Below are positions 1 through 8,104 of a stretch of 64,000 nt of DNA, in pieces. Numbering within the stretch: the first letter of the stretch is position 1; each line of letters begins with the position of its first letter. Where the stretch lies: assembly GCA_023230585.1 (NCBI GenBank), contig JALNXB010000002.1, positions 47,849 to 111,848 on the forward strand, read 5' to 3'. Source of the stretch: a bacterium. GTDB taxonomy: Bacteria > Ratteibacteria > UBA8468 > B48-G9 > JAFGKM01. The position numbers were made by a program, and so were the translations under genes. Under the pieces are notes generated by a model that made no database searches, was not told where the DNA came from, and saw only the letters and a program-made list of their open reading frames with translations.

Positions 1-1
1 T

Positions 2-229
2 TTGCAAGGAACAGGCTATAAAGGTGCAGAAAAATTAGGTAAAGGTAAAGGATACCTTTATCCTCACGATTTTCCAGAACATTATGTCCAACAGAAATAT
101 ATGCCATTTGAAAAAAAGTTTTATATACCTTCTGAGTCTGGATATGAAAAAAGAATTAGATTTTTTCTAAACCACCTGGAAAGACTTAAAAATGAGCGAG
201 AAAAAAAAGATAAGAAGAGTAATGATTAA
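2..229 (+). CDS. rarA: RarA/MgsA-type AAA+ ATPase, C-terminal fragment
   Basis: This is the last 75 codons of a gene whose start lies before the window. Motifs GTGYKGAEKLGKGKGYLYPHD and HYVQQKYMP, followed by FYIPSESGYEKRI, match the conserved C-terminal end of replication-associated recombination protein A, a tetrameric AAA+ ATPase that acts at stalled replication forks. The ATPase motifs themselves are not in view, so the call rests on the C-terminal signature alone. The first codon in the window is an internal TTG, not a start. Its 3' end overlaps the next gene by 38 bases in another frame, which suggests translational coupling. Confidence 0.8.
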   Translation: MQGTGYKGAEKLGKGKGYLYPHDFPEHYVQQKYMPFEKKFYIPSESGYEKRIRFFLNHLERLKNEREKKDKKSND

Positions 230-788
230 TAGGCGGAAGAGTCTTAACCTTAACCAATGGTTGAAAGGTAGCAGAACAATTCAAGAGAAACTTCTTGTTT
301 CCGAATACTATTTAAATGCAAAAACTTTATTAATTTATGCCCATTTTGGTAGGGAAGTAAAGACCGACATAGTTATAAAAAACGCTTTTGATAACGGAAA
401 AACTGTTTGCATTCCATTCAACGATATACCAGAAAAAAAGTTTTATCCCTCAGTAATATCGTCTGAAAAAGATATTGATAGGACAAAAAATATTCCTGAA
501 CCTTATTTCTTTCGTCCGTACCCACCAGAAAAAATCGACCTTGTTATACTACCTGGACTTGCTTTTGACTTGTTGGGAAACAGGATAGGTATGGGTGGCG
601 GGTTTTATGATAAGTTTCTTTCGACTATTAAAAAAGATGTAATTAAAGCAGTTTTTACTTTTGATTTTCAAATATTGGAAGAGAAAATACCCGCAGAACA
701 GTGGGATGAAAAGGTTGATATAATAATTACAGAAAAAAGAACAATAGTTTTTAATCCAGAGTTGATATCGCCTACTCTACGAGCATAA
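192..788 (+). CDS. 5-formyltetrahydrofolate cyclo-ligase
   Basis: The 198-residue product has the usual length for 5-FCL/MTHFS, which uses ATP to turn 5-formyl-THF into 5,10-methenyl-THF in one-carbon metabolism. The N-terminal RRVMINRRKSL resembles the family's basic nucleotide-binding start. The hallmark GNRIGMGGGFYDKFL lies at about residues 129-143, preceded by DLVILPGLAFD. The ATG at 192 has a GGAAAG element 8 bases upstream and leaves the complete N-terminal helix in frame; the next ATG (222) would cut into it. It overlaps the rarA end, so both are probably on one transcript. Downstream is an intergenic repeat. Confidence 0.92.
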   Translation: MSEKKKIRRVMINRRKSLNLNQWLKGSRTIQEKLLVSEYYLNAKTLLIYAHFGREVKTDIVIKNAFDNGKTVCIPFNDIPEKKFYPSVISSEKDIDRTKNIPEPYFFRPYPPEKIDLVILPGLAFDLLGNRIGMGGGFYDKFLSTIKKDVIKAVFTFDFQILEEKIPAEQWDEKVDIIITEKRTIVFNPELISPTLRA

Positions 789-840
789 TTCCAACCCCGT
801 CCATTTATGACCTTGCCTCTGCCCCTCCCTTTTTTCACTC

Positions 841-908
841 CCCCCCCCATTCCGTCTTTGCGAGCCGTCTTTTGGCGTGGCAATCTCGCCGAAGGCGGAA
901 AAGGAATG
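841..908. repeat. Dispersed intergenic repeat, family A
   Basis: The core reads CATTCCGTCTTTGCGAG followed by a GTGGCAATCTCGCCGAAGGC block and GGAAAAGGAATG, so its ends are inverted (CATTCC/GGAATG). Related copies or parts lie near 3036, 10511, 12141, 12390, 29245, 37080 (reverse), 40900, 54578 and 62899. It sits in the gap between the folate cyclo-ligase and thioredoxin genes. The gap is otherwise AT-rich and shows no gene; open frames here on the minus strand are translations of the repeat. Confidence 0.75.
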
Positions 909-1066
909 AAAACCCACATATTTACCCTCTGCTTGTCTTGCTCTCTTTTTCACATTAAGCAAACAAAATAAAACTCTAAACGCTTTTTAAATAACTGTAA
1001 TATATACAATTATAAAAAAATATGGTAAAATCATTGTTACCTAAAAACATTAAATAAGGAGGAATA

Positions 1067-1414
1067 ATGGCTGATAATAAAGAATTGATTGAAAACCCTG
1101 GTGTGCCTATTGATTTGACCGACGCAAATTTTGGGGAAGCATTAAAAAAGTATAATCTGGTTGTTGTTGATTTTTGGGCAGGATGGTGTATGCCTTGCAA
1201 AATGTTAGCTCCTACAATAGAAAAACTTGCAACAAAACATCAAGGAAGTGTTGTTTTTGCTAAAATGAATGTAGATGAAAACGACTCTATCCCAACAAAA
1301 TTTAATATAATGTCTATACCTACCCTTATAATTTTTAAAGATGGTGAGCAGGTAGGTCAACTTGTTGGAGTGGTGTCGGAAAAAGCTATTGAGGACAAAA
1401 TATTTGGCACTTGA
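1067..1414 (+). CDS. trxA: Thioredoxin with WCMPC active site
   Basis: This is a 115-residue single-domain thioredoxin, a cytosolic protein disulfide reductase. The active site is W40-C41-M-P-C44 in place of the common WCGPC, so the redox potential may differ. The cis-proline loop SIPTLIIFKDG is present near residue 85. A short extension of about 14 residues precedes the fold. The start is set by a strong TAAGGAGG box 7 bases before ATG. It stands alone: an intergenic repeat lies upstream and a gene relic on the opposite strand lies downstream. No reductase gene is next to it. Confidence 0.93.
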   Translation: MADNKELIENPGVPIDLTDANFGEALKKYNLVVVDFWAGWCMPCKMLAPTIEKLATKHQGSVVFAKMNVDENDSIPTKFNIMSIPTLIIFKDGEQVGQLVGVVSEKAIEDKIFGT

Positions 1415-1429
1415 AATAGACTTAGTTAA

Positions 1430-1612
1430 AAGTTCTCCTCATAAAAAACTTCTACCTAAAAGATATAAACCTCTGTATTAGGAGGAGCTTTATATCTTTT
1501 GGAGGTCTACTTTATATACGCATAGGTGTTATTTATTAACCCGTATATATTCTAACTTATTTCTGTTACAACCTACAGAAGAAAACCTCTTAAAGTTTTT
1601 AAAAGATATATT
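1430..1612 (-). pseudogene. Relic of an AMMECR1-family gene (C-terminal part)
   Basis: This gap holds a decayed copy of the 3' third of the AMMECR1 gene at 5164-5715. Shared blocks in the same order include CTCTGTATTAGG, ATCTTTTGG, CTTTATA-AC-CATAGGT, and a GAAGAAAA block matching the codons before GVFLPQ. Read on the minus strand in the matching frame, it gives several stops and residues that align with KAGLPKDAWKKPNTEIYTF. It lies directly after the ceramidase-like gene, in the position the intact AMMECR1 gene holds after the dehydrogenase in the paralogous locus. Confidence 0.7.
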
Positions 1613-1635
1613 TTATATTTTTACTTATAAAAAAA

Positions 1636-2934
1636 CTATCTTATAGATTTAAGAAGGTCAATTGCTTTCTCTGCCAGTATCTCACCAGCACCACGAGCAA
1701 AAGGCGAACTTACAGGTTCATACCCTTGTTGGTCATACGCTTGACTGTGAGCAATATAACCTAAGTTTTCCATACCAAGTTCAACAATAAATGTGAACGG
1801 GAACGGAGAATTCTTTTTTATATGTAGTCCAAGCTCAACAAAATATTCGCCCGGTATACTAACAAAAGCAACTTCTCCTATACTAAATGCAACTATTTCT
1901 GTTGTCACCTCATCCTTACCTAATCGGGAAGCTTTTAGCATACCCAACCCTGATAAATATTCTAAATTATGCAATCCAGGAGTTAAAAGAACATTCTTTC
2001 TTGCTTTTTCAAGAGATTCATCGTCATATTGTTTTAAAGGCAGTTTTAAAAGAGTTCTACCTGTATTTATTTTTGCCTCACTTTCAAAATTCTCTATTTT
2101 AGAAATATTCTTGACAACTTCAGCGCCAAGAACTGTTCCTATACGTTGAGAAAATTCAAAATATTCGAATTCTGTTTTGTTTCCCATAAAGTTTATATGG
2201 TTTATATCTCCCATCGCTCCAGAGGTATATACAATTCCAGTATCTTCACCAGTAAATTTTCTAATAGTTTTTCGCATCACACCTGGAAAATCTGCAGATA
2301 TATTGTTCCCTCCAATTGTGTCAAGATGTAAAGCAAAGTTGACTACAAGCCCTTTAATGTTTAAATAGTCTTCACCAAAAGCAACTATTCCGACATCAGG
2401 ATCTATTGGACCAATTGGTTTAACTATGTCTGGATTGCCTATACCGGGGTTGGTTTTAACAGTTCCATCCTTCATTAAATACCTTCTATTAAAAGAAACA
2501 TTCTCCTCTCTACCTTTCATCCATACAACTTTTGTTGTATCAAGGGAATTCATAGCGTGGGTTGTAGCAGAACATAAATATGAAGGAAGCATAGATAACC
2601 ATTCTTTATTTACGGTCTTGTTTTTAGGAGACAAAGTAGACAACTTGTTAACATAAGGACCTGTGTGGGTATGAGTGACACAAATAATTACGTTATCCTC
2701 TGGTATAGAGAACCGTTCCTTCAGAAGAGCCCTTGTTTTATCGGTTATTTCGCTGTTTAAAGTTGCCAGGTCACAAGAAATTAAACATATTCTTTGATTA
2801 CCATCATCAATCACCATTGAACTTGCAAATAAAGGGTCGTGTATCAACTCACTTGTACGAGGACCAAAATAACCTTGTAGTGCGCAACCTAACGGCGGTG
2901 TTATATTTACAGTTCCGAATCCTGCTTTAAGCAT
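1636..2934 (-). CDS. Neutral/alkaline non-lysosomal ceramidase-like protein (copy 1)
   Basis: The 432-residue protein belongs to the neutral ceramidase-like family (Pfam Ceramidase_alk type). It starts KAGFGTVNITPPLG, then GYFGP, and carries THTHTGP at residues 87-93, whose histidines resemble the zinc-binding motif of the family. There is no signal peptide, unlike classical secreted ceramidases, so the substrate is unknown; the family is abundant in Lentisphaerota and Planctomycetota with many unassigned members. AAGGAGG lies 6 bases before ATG. It is a close paralogue of 6791-8086 and shares that gene's upstream and 3' flanks, so the two loci arose by duplication. Confidence 0.8.
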   Translation of the reverse strand: MLKAGFGTVNITPPLGCALQGYFGPRTSELIHDPLFASSMVIDDGNQRICLISCDLATLNSEITDKTRALLKERFSIPEDNVIICVTHTHTGPYVNKLSTLSPKNKTVNKEWLSMLPSYLCSATTHAMNSLDTTKVVWMKGREENVSFNRRYLMKDGTVKTNPGIGNPDIVKPIGPIDPDVGIVAFGEDYLNIKGLVVNFALHLDTIGGNNISADFPGVMRKTIRKFTGEDTGIVYTSGAMGDINHINFMGNKTEFEYFEFSQRIGTVLGAEVVKNISKIENFESEAKINTGRTLLKLPLKQYDDESLEKARKNVLLTPGLHNLEYLSGLGMLKASRLGKDEVTTEIVAFSIGEVAFVSIPGEYFVELGLHIKKNSPFPFTFIVELGMENLGYIAHSQAYDQQGYEPVSSPFARGAGEILAEKAIDLLKSIR

Positions 2935-2954
2935 TGCTTTCCTCCTTGAGTAAT

Positions 2955-2997
2955 TTTAAATTTTTAACTTAACTATTTTATATGATAAGTGTAACAT
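2955..2997 (-). promoter_or_regulatory. Conserved upstream element of ceramidase-like copy 1
   Basis: On the minus strand TGTTACACTTATCATATAAAA followed by TTAA-rich sequence lies upstream of the ribosome-binding site. The same element stands before the paralogue (about 8105-8148). Conservation while nearby bases have drifted suggests a promoter or operator. TTACAC could serve as a -35 with an AT-rich -10 about 17 bases later, but the hexamers are poor matches. Confidence 0.4.
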
Positions 2998-3035
2998 CAT
3001 TTAACTAAATAAAAAAAAGTTTTGCTTTTCCCTTC

Positions 3036-3132
3036 CCCCCATTCCGTCTTTGCGAGCGTTTCGTAATAACAAGCAACGGCGAAGACATAAAAGCAAAAAA
3101 CATAAAAGAACCCCTCACCTTCCATCTTCTTC
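3036..3132. repeat. Dispersed repeats (families A and C), interrupted by the IS
   Basis: A family A core (CCCCCCATTCCGTCTTTGCGAG) is followed by the CCCCTCACC...CTCAAGGGG type repeat, family C. The insertion sequence landed inside the family C copy; its other half continues at 4802 (AGAGGCAAATAAGG). No gene is visible between the ceramidase-like gene and the IS. Confidence 0.7.
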
Positions 3133-3141
3133 CTCAAGGGG
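3133..3141. repeat. 9-bp target site duplication, left copy
   Basis: CTCAAGGGG abuts the left inverted repeat and is repeated exactly at 4793-4801 after the right one. It belongs to a pre-existing intergenic family C repeat. Confidence 0.92.
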
Positions 3142-3201
3142 CTATCTCTTACCCACAAGTTTGTTAACTCTTGATACGAAAGCTATAAGAGGTAATAAAA
3201 T

Positions 3202-3408
3202 TTAAATATTTGCTCTTTTTTTCTTGCTTTTGAACGTTTTTTGTTCTTTAACCCGTCTCAAGAGAAGCAAGTTTTTATTTTCAACAACCCACTCAAACAC
3301 TTCACCTTTTTCAATTTCCATAGCTTGAGCTAAAGCAGAAGGAAGATTAACATAAAACGATTGATTAGTAGGTCTTTCTACTTTTTGAATTTTAGTTTTA
3401 TAAGCCAT
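3202..3408 (-). CDS. Small AbrB/SpoVT-like protein carried by the IS
   Basis: The 68-residue protein (MAYKTKIQKVERPTNQSFYV...) resembles the swapped-hairpin AbrB/SpoVT DNA-binding fold: a basic start, a polar strand with NLPSALAQAMEIEKGE, then a hydrophobic strand and a basic tail. A GTG at 3417 is possible, but AAAGGAGG sits 8 bases before the ATG at 3408, so that start is preferred. It is transcribed divergently from the transposase; 52 bases separate the starts, with a palindrome at 3427-3444. I infer that it represses its own and the transposase promoter. An alternative is an antitoxin relic that hitch-hikes. Confidence 0.6.
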   Translation of the reverse strand: MAYKTKIQKVERPTNQSFYVNLPSALAQAMEIEKGEVFEWVVENKNLLLLRRVKEQKTFKSKKKRANI

Positions 3409-3426
3409 TTGCCTCACCTCCTTTTA

Positions 3427-3444
3427 TATAGTATAATTACTATA
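3427..3444. promoter_or_regulatory. Palindromic operator candidate between IS genes
   Basis: TATAGTA-TAAT-TACTATA is a perfect inverted repeat with 7-bp arms, midway between the divergent start codons. It contains a TATAAT-like stretch (TATAAT across 3432-3437). This placement fits binding by a dimeric AbrB-like protein that would shut both promoters. Confidence 0.5.
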
Positions 3445-3460
3445 TCACAAAGGAGGCAAA

Positions 3461-4792
3461 ATGTCAATAGTAATAGAAAAAGAAATAGCAAAGGTTAATT
3501 TTAATGATAGACGATTATCTGAAAGATATGTTAAAATAATAGAGCAAGTACAGGGAAGTACAGATTTAAGTTTTCCCATAATAATACCAGATAATTGGTC
3601 TGATTTAAAAGCGTTATACAGGTTTTTTGCCAATAAAAAAGTAACCCATGAGAGAATACTTATGCCACATAAAAACAGTACAGTAGCAAGATGCATGGAA
3701 GAAGAGGTTGTTCTATTTATACAAGACACTACATATTTGAATTATTCACATCATCCATCTACTGAAGGTTTAGGTTCTATAGGAGTTAAAGAAAAGTTTA
3801 TAGGAATGTTGGTGCATAATGGATATGCGGTAAGTGGTGAAGATAAAAAACCGTTAGGATTGCTACATCAAAAAACAATAGTAAGAAAGTCGAAAGCCAA
3901 GAGAAGTAAAAAAGACGAAAAAGAAAGCATAAAATGGCAAGAAGGATTAGAAAGCAGCAGTAAATTACTCAAGGGACATAAGAAGGTAATACAAGTATGC
4001 GACAGAGAAGGCGATGTGTACTTTTTTATTAAAAAGATACAGGAGTTAAATCAGGGATTTGTAATACGTTGTGCATGGAACAGAAAGACAGAATCGGGAC
4101 ATATATTTGAAGACATAAAAAAGGCGAAATTGTATGGTTATACAAACATAAAAATAGAACGTAATGGGAATAGAAAAGAAAGAGTTGCCAAGGCAAGCAT
4201 AAGAAGTTGTACGCTGAAAATACTTGCACCAAAATCTATAAACAGACAAGGTCCTGAACTGGATATAAATGTAGTAATAGTAGAGGAACTCAAAACATCA
4301 AACGCAGATAACAAAATACATTGGATACTTCTAACAAACGAGAAAATAGAAAGTAGAGAAGATTGTTTAAAAATAATAAAGTATTATCAATCTCGATGGC
4401 TGATAGAGGAGTTTCATAAAGGATTAAAGACTGGCTGTAGAATAGAAGACCGACAGTTGCAAACTAAAGAACAGCTTGAAAAATGCTTAGGTATGTTTTC
4501 AATCTTATGTTACAATATTCTACTAATGCGACATGAAGTAAGAAAAGGGGTTGCAGGAAAGGTAATTCTACATCCAGAACAAATAACTTATTTAAGAAAG
4601 AAATTCCCTAAAGAAGCAAAGGGAAAAATGACACCTCAAAAAGTATTACGTCTAGTTGCTCGAAAAGGTGGATTTATAGGCAGAAAATCTGATGGCAACC
4701 CTGGATGGCTAACTTTAATGCGTGGAATGTATGATTTAATCGTTGTATATGAAGCATACATACACCTTTTAAAAGATATGGGTAAGAGATAG
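3461..4792 (+). CDS. IS4-superfamily transposase (Tn5/IS50 group)
   Basis: The 443-residue DDE transposase cuts and pastes the surrounding element. The three acidic residues lie in FIQDTTYL (near residue 88), VCDREGDVYFF (near 180) and the YREK motif YQSRWLIEEFHKGLK (near 310), which fits Y-x2-R-x3-E-x6-K. The N-terminal DRRLSERYVKI and WSDLKALYRFFANKKV match the Tn5-type DNA-binding domain, and the C-terminal part matches the Tn5 dimerisation region. AAAGGAGG precedes ATG by 6 bases. The frame is intact, and its TAG stop is the right end of the IS. Confidence 0.93.
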   Translation: MSIVIEKEIAKVNFNDRRLSERYVKIIEQVQGSTDLSFPIIIPDNWSDLKALYRFFANKKVTHERILMPHKNSTVARCMEEEVVLFIQDTTYLNYSHHPSTEGLGSIGVKEKFIGMLVHNGYAVSGEDKKPLGLLHQKTIVRKSKAKRSKKDEKESIKWQEGLESSSKLLKGHKKVIQVCDREGDVYFFIKKIQELNQGFVIRCAWNRKTESGHIFEDIKKAKLYGYTNIKIERNGNRKERVAKASIRSCTLKILAPKSINRQGPELDINVVIVEELKTSNADNKIHWILLTNEKIESREDCLKIIKYYQSRWLIEEFHKGLKTGCRIEDRQLQTKEQLEKCLGMFSILCYNILLMRHEVRKGVAGKVILHPEQITYLRKKFPKEAKGKMTPQKVLRLVARKGGFIGRKSDGNPGWLTLMRGMYDLIVVYEAYIHLLKDMGKR

Positions 4793-4801
4793 CTCAAGGG
4801 G
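4793..4801. repeat. 9-bp target site duplication, right copy
   Basis: CTCAAGGGG abuts the right inverted repeat and equals the left copy at 3133-3141. Confidence 0.92.
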
Positions 4802-5163
4802 AGAGGCAAATAAGGAAAGATTGTCTTTGCAAGTGATGAAGGTGGTACCTCGGAGTATTTTGCGGAGGTCTAGCCTTCGTCTTACTCAAGTGTAGTGAAA
4901 AGAAATATCCCCCCTATATGTCATTCCGGACTTGATCCGGAATCTCGTTTTTCTTGCTACCAGTTTAGGTTAATGGGAGAAAAAAGTATTTGGTGTTATT
5001 CACTCCTTTTTTGCCCACTCCCCTTGGGTCTTGTCCCGAATATCCCCGAGGGAGGAGAGGAGTGCCGATGCGAAGAGTAATGAGCATCGTTTGGCAAGGC
5101 AGAGAGTCGGTGAACTGCCCCCGTTGACTGAAGCCCGTAGGGCAAGAAAGGATGAGGGGGGGC
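4802..5163. repeat. Cluster of dispersed repeats (families B, C, D)
   Basis: No gene is seen in this 360-base gap. 4917-4955 is family B, a TGTCATTCCGGACTTGATCC palindrome. 5015-5065 is family C, a CCTTGGGTCTTGTCCCGA...CCCCGAGGGAG inverted repeat. 5061-5160 is family D, starting GAGTGCCGATGCGAAGAGTA. The combined C+D unit of about 145 bases recurs nearly unchanged at 12180-12325. Open frames here are shadows of the repeats. Confidence 0.75.
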
Positions 5164-5715
5164 TCAAAGGTCATCCTCAGAAAACACTTCTGTTTGGAAG
5201 GTATAAATCTCTGTATTAGGTTTTTTCCAGGCATCTTTTGGTAGCCCTGCTTTATACATACATAGGTTATCCATAAACTCTTCTAAATTCCAATTGGTCT
5301 CAATTGCAACTTGCGGAAGAAAAACTCCTTGCAAGTACCCTTTTTTAACTATAACACCGTCTTTTCCTAATACAATTTGTTCAGCATTATTAATTCTTTC
5401 AGGAACTGTTAGAACAGAAATTTCGATTACTATGCTTTTTAGTTCAACAGAAGAAACAGGCGAAAAACGAGGGTCTTCTGTTGCAGATTGAACTGCCATA
5501 TCACTAACAGCATCAACAAGAGGTTTAATAGGTTGGATATATCCGATACAACCCCTCAATTTACCATTCTTTTTAAGAGTAACAAACACACCTCTTTTTT
5601 CCTTAAAGAGCGGGTCTTGACTTTCTGGTGCTTTAAACAATTTTCCTGCAAGATTGGTTTCAATAGCATCTCTTGCAATTTTTAAAAGACTATTTTTTTG
5701 ATTTTCTGTTAACAT
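5164..5715 (-). CDS. AMMECR1 / AmmeMemoRadiSam protein A family
   Basis: The 183-residue protein has the conserved AMMECR1 core: GVFVTLKKNGKLRGCIGYI (LRGCIG motif, about residues 44-60), a DPRF segment, and a closing VAIETNW...YKAGLP. The domain is found in archaea, bacteria and eukaryotes; in bacteria it often goes with MEMO and radical-SAM partners, which are absent here. The biochemical role is not settled. It is the last gene of an apparent operon, 15 bases after the dehydrogenase, with only a weak RBS, which suggests coupling. A decayed second copy lies at 1430-1612. Confidence 0.88.
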   Translation of the reverse strand: MLTENQKNSLLKIARDAIETNLAGKLFKAPESQDPLFKEKRGVFVTLKKNGKLRGCIGYIQPIKPLVDAVSDMAVQSATEDPRFSPVSSVELKSIVIEISVLTVPERINNAEQIVLGKDGVIVKKGYLQGVFLPQVAIETNWNLEEFMDNLCMYKAGLPKDAWKKPNTEIYTFQTEVFSEDDL

Positions 5716-5730
5716 TTATCACCACCATTT

Positions 5731-6762
5731 TTAAGGAAGAACCATATTCTTTAATCCTTGTCGTTCTTCTGTTACTTCCAAAGCTTCTTGTACCTGTGAT
5801 AAAGAAAAAGTTTTTGTTATATACTTATCGCCCTCAATTATCCCCGAACTTAAAACAGAGATAGCTTGGCTGTTATGTCTTGGTGAAGAACCGTAACTCC
5901 CTATAAGCCTGCACTCTCCATACTGTATCTTATCAATATCATCTGCCAGTTGCTCTTTCTTAAAACCACCAAAAAGGTTGACTGTTCCACGTGGAGAAAT
6001 CAATTTCAGAAATTTAACATTCAAAGCAGCAGACCCAGAGACCACCATAATCTGGTCAACCAACCGCCCGTCACACACTTCTCTTATTACAGGTTCGAGT
6101 TCTTCAACGGAAGGGTTTATAAATCTATCAGATTTTGTAAATTTAGCAGACTCCAACCTTTTTTCACCTGTATCACACATAATTACTTTTTTTACACCCT
6201 TTCCATAAGCCAGTTGTGCATGAAAACAACCCATTGGACCTGCTCCAATAATAAGAAGAGATTCTCCTTGTTTAATATTACTTAACTCTTGAGCGTTTAT
6301 TACGCATGCAAGAGGTTCTGCAAGAGCTGCATTCTGGTATGAAAGATTTTCGGGAATTTTGTTCACACATTTGTTTAAAATAAAGTTTTCAGGTATAAGT
6401 ATATATTCAGCAAAACCACCGTGGTAATGGCAACTAACAACAGTTAAGTTTTCACACATAGACTGGATATCTTTATAGCAGTAAAAACATTTTCCGCAAG
6501 GTATAGCCGCTGCAACCTGTACTCTATCTCCAATTTTAAAAGACACAACCTCTTTACCTAATTGAACTACTTCACCAGAAAGTTCGTGCCCGAGAATAGA
6601 CGGATATTTTATGAAACGATGGCCTTGTCGATAAGTTTTCACATCTGTACCGCATACTCCGCATGCTTTTACTTTTACTACTATATCCTTGTTTTTAGCA
6701 ACAGGGGTGGGGAAATCACAAAAAACAAGGTTCTCAACACCCTTTAATAATGCTGCTTTCAT
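5731..6762 (-). CDS. Zinc-dependent medium-chain dehydrogenase
   Basis: The 343-residue protein belongs to the MDR alcohol/polyol/threonine dehydrogenase family. The catalytic zinc ligands are C37 (CGVCGTD) and H59-E60 (GHE). The structural zinc site has four cysteines, C89, C92, C95 and C103. A Rossmann GAGPMG motif lies near residue 172, giving NAD(P) binding. It most resembles the sorbitol/threonine dehydrogenase branch, but the substrate cannot be read from sequence. It sits between the ceramidase-like gene (28 bases upstream) and AMMECR1 (15 bases downstream) in an apparent three-gene operon. The paralogous locus at 1.4-2.9 kb has lost this gene. Confidence 0.9.
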   Translation of the reverse strand: MKAALLKGVENLVFCDFPTPVAKNKDIVVKVKACGVCGTDVKTYRQGHRFIKYPSILGHELSGEVVQLGKEVVSFKIGDRVQVAAAIPCGKCFYCYKDIQSMCENLTVVSCHYHGGFAEYILIPENFILNKCVNKIPENLSYQNAALAEPLACVINAQELSNIKQGESLLIIGAGPMGCFHAQLAYGKGVKKVIMCDTGEKRLESAKFTKSDRFINPSVEELEPVIREVCDGRLVDQIMVVSGSAALNVKFLKLISPRGTVNLFGGFKKEQLADDIDKIQYGECRLIGSYGSSPRHNSQAISVLSSGIIEGDKYITKTFSLSQVQEALEVTEERQGLKNMVLP

Positions 6763-6790
6763 TATTAGTCTCCATTTGTTAAAACAAAAA

Positions 6791-8086
6791 CTATCTTATA
6801 GATTTAAGTAGTTGAATTGCTTTCTCTGCCAGTATCTCCCCACTTCCACGAGCAACGGGAGAACTCACAGGTTCATACCCTTGTTGGTCATACGCTTGGC
6901 TGTGTGCAATATATCCTAAATTGTCCAGCCCGAGTTCCACTATAAAAGTGTAAGGAAATGGAGAGTTCTTTTTTATATGTAGCCCAAGTTCCACAAAATA
7001 TTCGCCTGGTATACTAACAAAGGCAACTTCTCCAATACTTAACGCCACTATTTCTGTTGTGACCTCATCTTTACCTAATTGTTCTGCTCTTAATATGCCT
7101 AACCCTGATAAATATTCTAAATTATGCAGTCCATAGCCTTGCAACACGCTTTTTCTTGCCTTTTCAAGAGATTCATCGTTATATTTTTTCAAAGGTAGTT
7201 TCACTAACGTTCTGCCAGCGTTCACTTTAGCTTCGCTTTTAAAATTCTCCATTTTAAAAATATTTTTTATTACTTCAGCCCCAAGAACTGTTCCTATACG
7301 TTGTGCAAATTCAAAATATTTACGTTCTTTACTTTTCTCCTTAACATTTGTATGGTTTACATCTCCCATCGCTCCAGAGGTATATACAATTCCCGTGTCT
7401 TCGCCAATAAATTTTCTGACAGTTTGCCTCAGCACACCAGGAAAATCTGCTGAAATATTGTTACCACCAATCGTATCAAGATGTAAAGCAAAATTGACTA
7501 CAAGTCCTCTAATATTTAAATAGTCTTCACCAAAAGCAACTATTCCGACATCAGGGTCTATCGGACCTACCGGTTTTACTACGTCTGGATTACCTCTACC
7601 GGGGTTTGTTTGAAAAGTCCCGTCTTTCATTAAAAACCTTCTATTGAAAGAAATACTCTCCTCTTTGCCTTTCATCCAAACAACTTTTGTTGTATCAAGG
7701 GAATTGATAGCATGTGTCGTAGCTGAACATAAATATGAAGGAAGCATAGACATCCACTCTTCTGCTATAGCGTTTTCCCAACCGGGCAAAATAGATAATC
7801 TCATAACAGGACCTGTGTGGGTGTGGGTACCGCAAATGATTACATTATTCTCTGGTATAGAGAACCGTTTCTTCAAAAGAGTTCTTGTTTTATCAGATAC
7901 TTCCTTATTTAAACTTATCAAGTCACAGGAAATTAAACATATTCTTTGATTACCATCATCAATTACCATTGAGTTTGCAAATAGAGGGTCGTGTATAAGC
8001 TCACTTTCACGAGGACCAAAATAACCTTGTAACGCAGAACCTAATGGTGGTGTTATATCAACAGTCCCAAACCCTGCTTTAATCAT
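6791..8086 (-). CDS. Neutral/alkaline non-lysosomal ceramidase-like protein (copy 2)
   Basis: This 431-residue paralogue of 1636-2934 has the same start (KAGFGTVDITPPLG), THTHTGP near residue 87 and SGAMGDVNH near 240. It has no signal peptide. The two proteins are mostly identical by eye; the main divergence follows THTHTGP and around residues 255-270. AAGGAGGGAGACA precedes the ATG. It is the first gene of the operon with the dehydrogenase and AMMECR1, which may mean that it supplies a hydrolysis product for oxidation; that link is inference. The conserved element upstream is shared with copy 1. Confidence 0.8.
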   Translation of the reverse strand: MIKAGFGTVDITPPLGSALQGYFGPRESELIHDPLFANSMVIDDGNQRICLISCDLISLNKEVSDKTRTLLKKRFSIPENNVIICGTHTHTGPVMRLSILPGWENAIAEEWMSMLPSYLCSATTHAINSLDTTKVVWMKGKEESISFNRRFLMKDGTFQTNPGRGNPDVVKPVGPIDPDVGIVAFGEDYLNIRGLVVNFALHLDTIGGNNISADFPGVLRQTVRKFIGEDTGIVYTSGAMGDVNHTNVKEKSKERKYFEFAQRIGTVLGAEVIKNIFKMENFKSEAKVNAGRTLVKLPLKKYNDESLEKARKSVLQGYGLHNLEYLSGLGILRAEQLGKDEVTTEIVALSIGEVAFVSIPGEYFVELGLHIKKNSPFPYTFIVELGLDNLGYIAHSQAYDQQGYEPVSSPVARGSGEILAEKAIQLLKSIR

Positions 8087-8104
8087 TGTCTCCCTCCTTG
8101 AATA

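Larger units (their letters stand above)
3142..4792 (+). mobile_element. Complete IS4-superfamily (IS50/Tn5-like) insertion sequence
   Basis: The element is 1651 bp. Its left end CTATCTCTTACCCA (3142-3155) is the exact inverted repeat of its right end TGGGTAAGAGATAG (4779-4792). It is flanked by a perfect 9-bp direct repeat CTCAAGGGG at 3133-3141 and 4793-4801, the target duplication length typical of the IS50 group. It holds a transposase gene and a small divergent gene. The last codon, TAG, of the transposase forms the last three bases of the element. Intact ends, target duplication and open frame suggest a recent and possibly active insertion. Confidence 0.95.

Noticed and set aside
668..962. 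Minus-strand frames over the folate cyclo-ligase end
   Set aside because: They are shadows of the gene and of the family A repeat.
4895..5219. Small frames on both strands after the IS
   Set aside because: They are translations of repeat families B, C and D.
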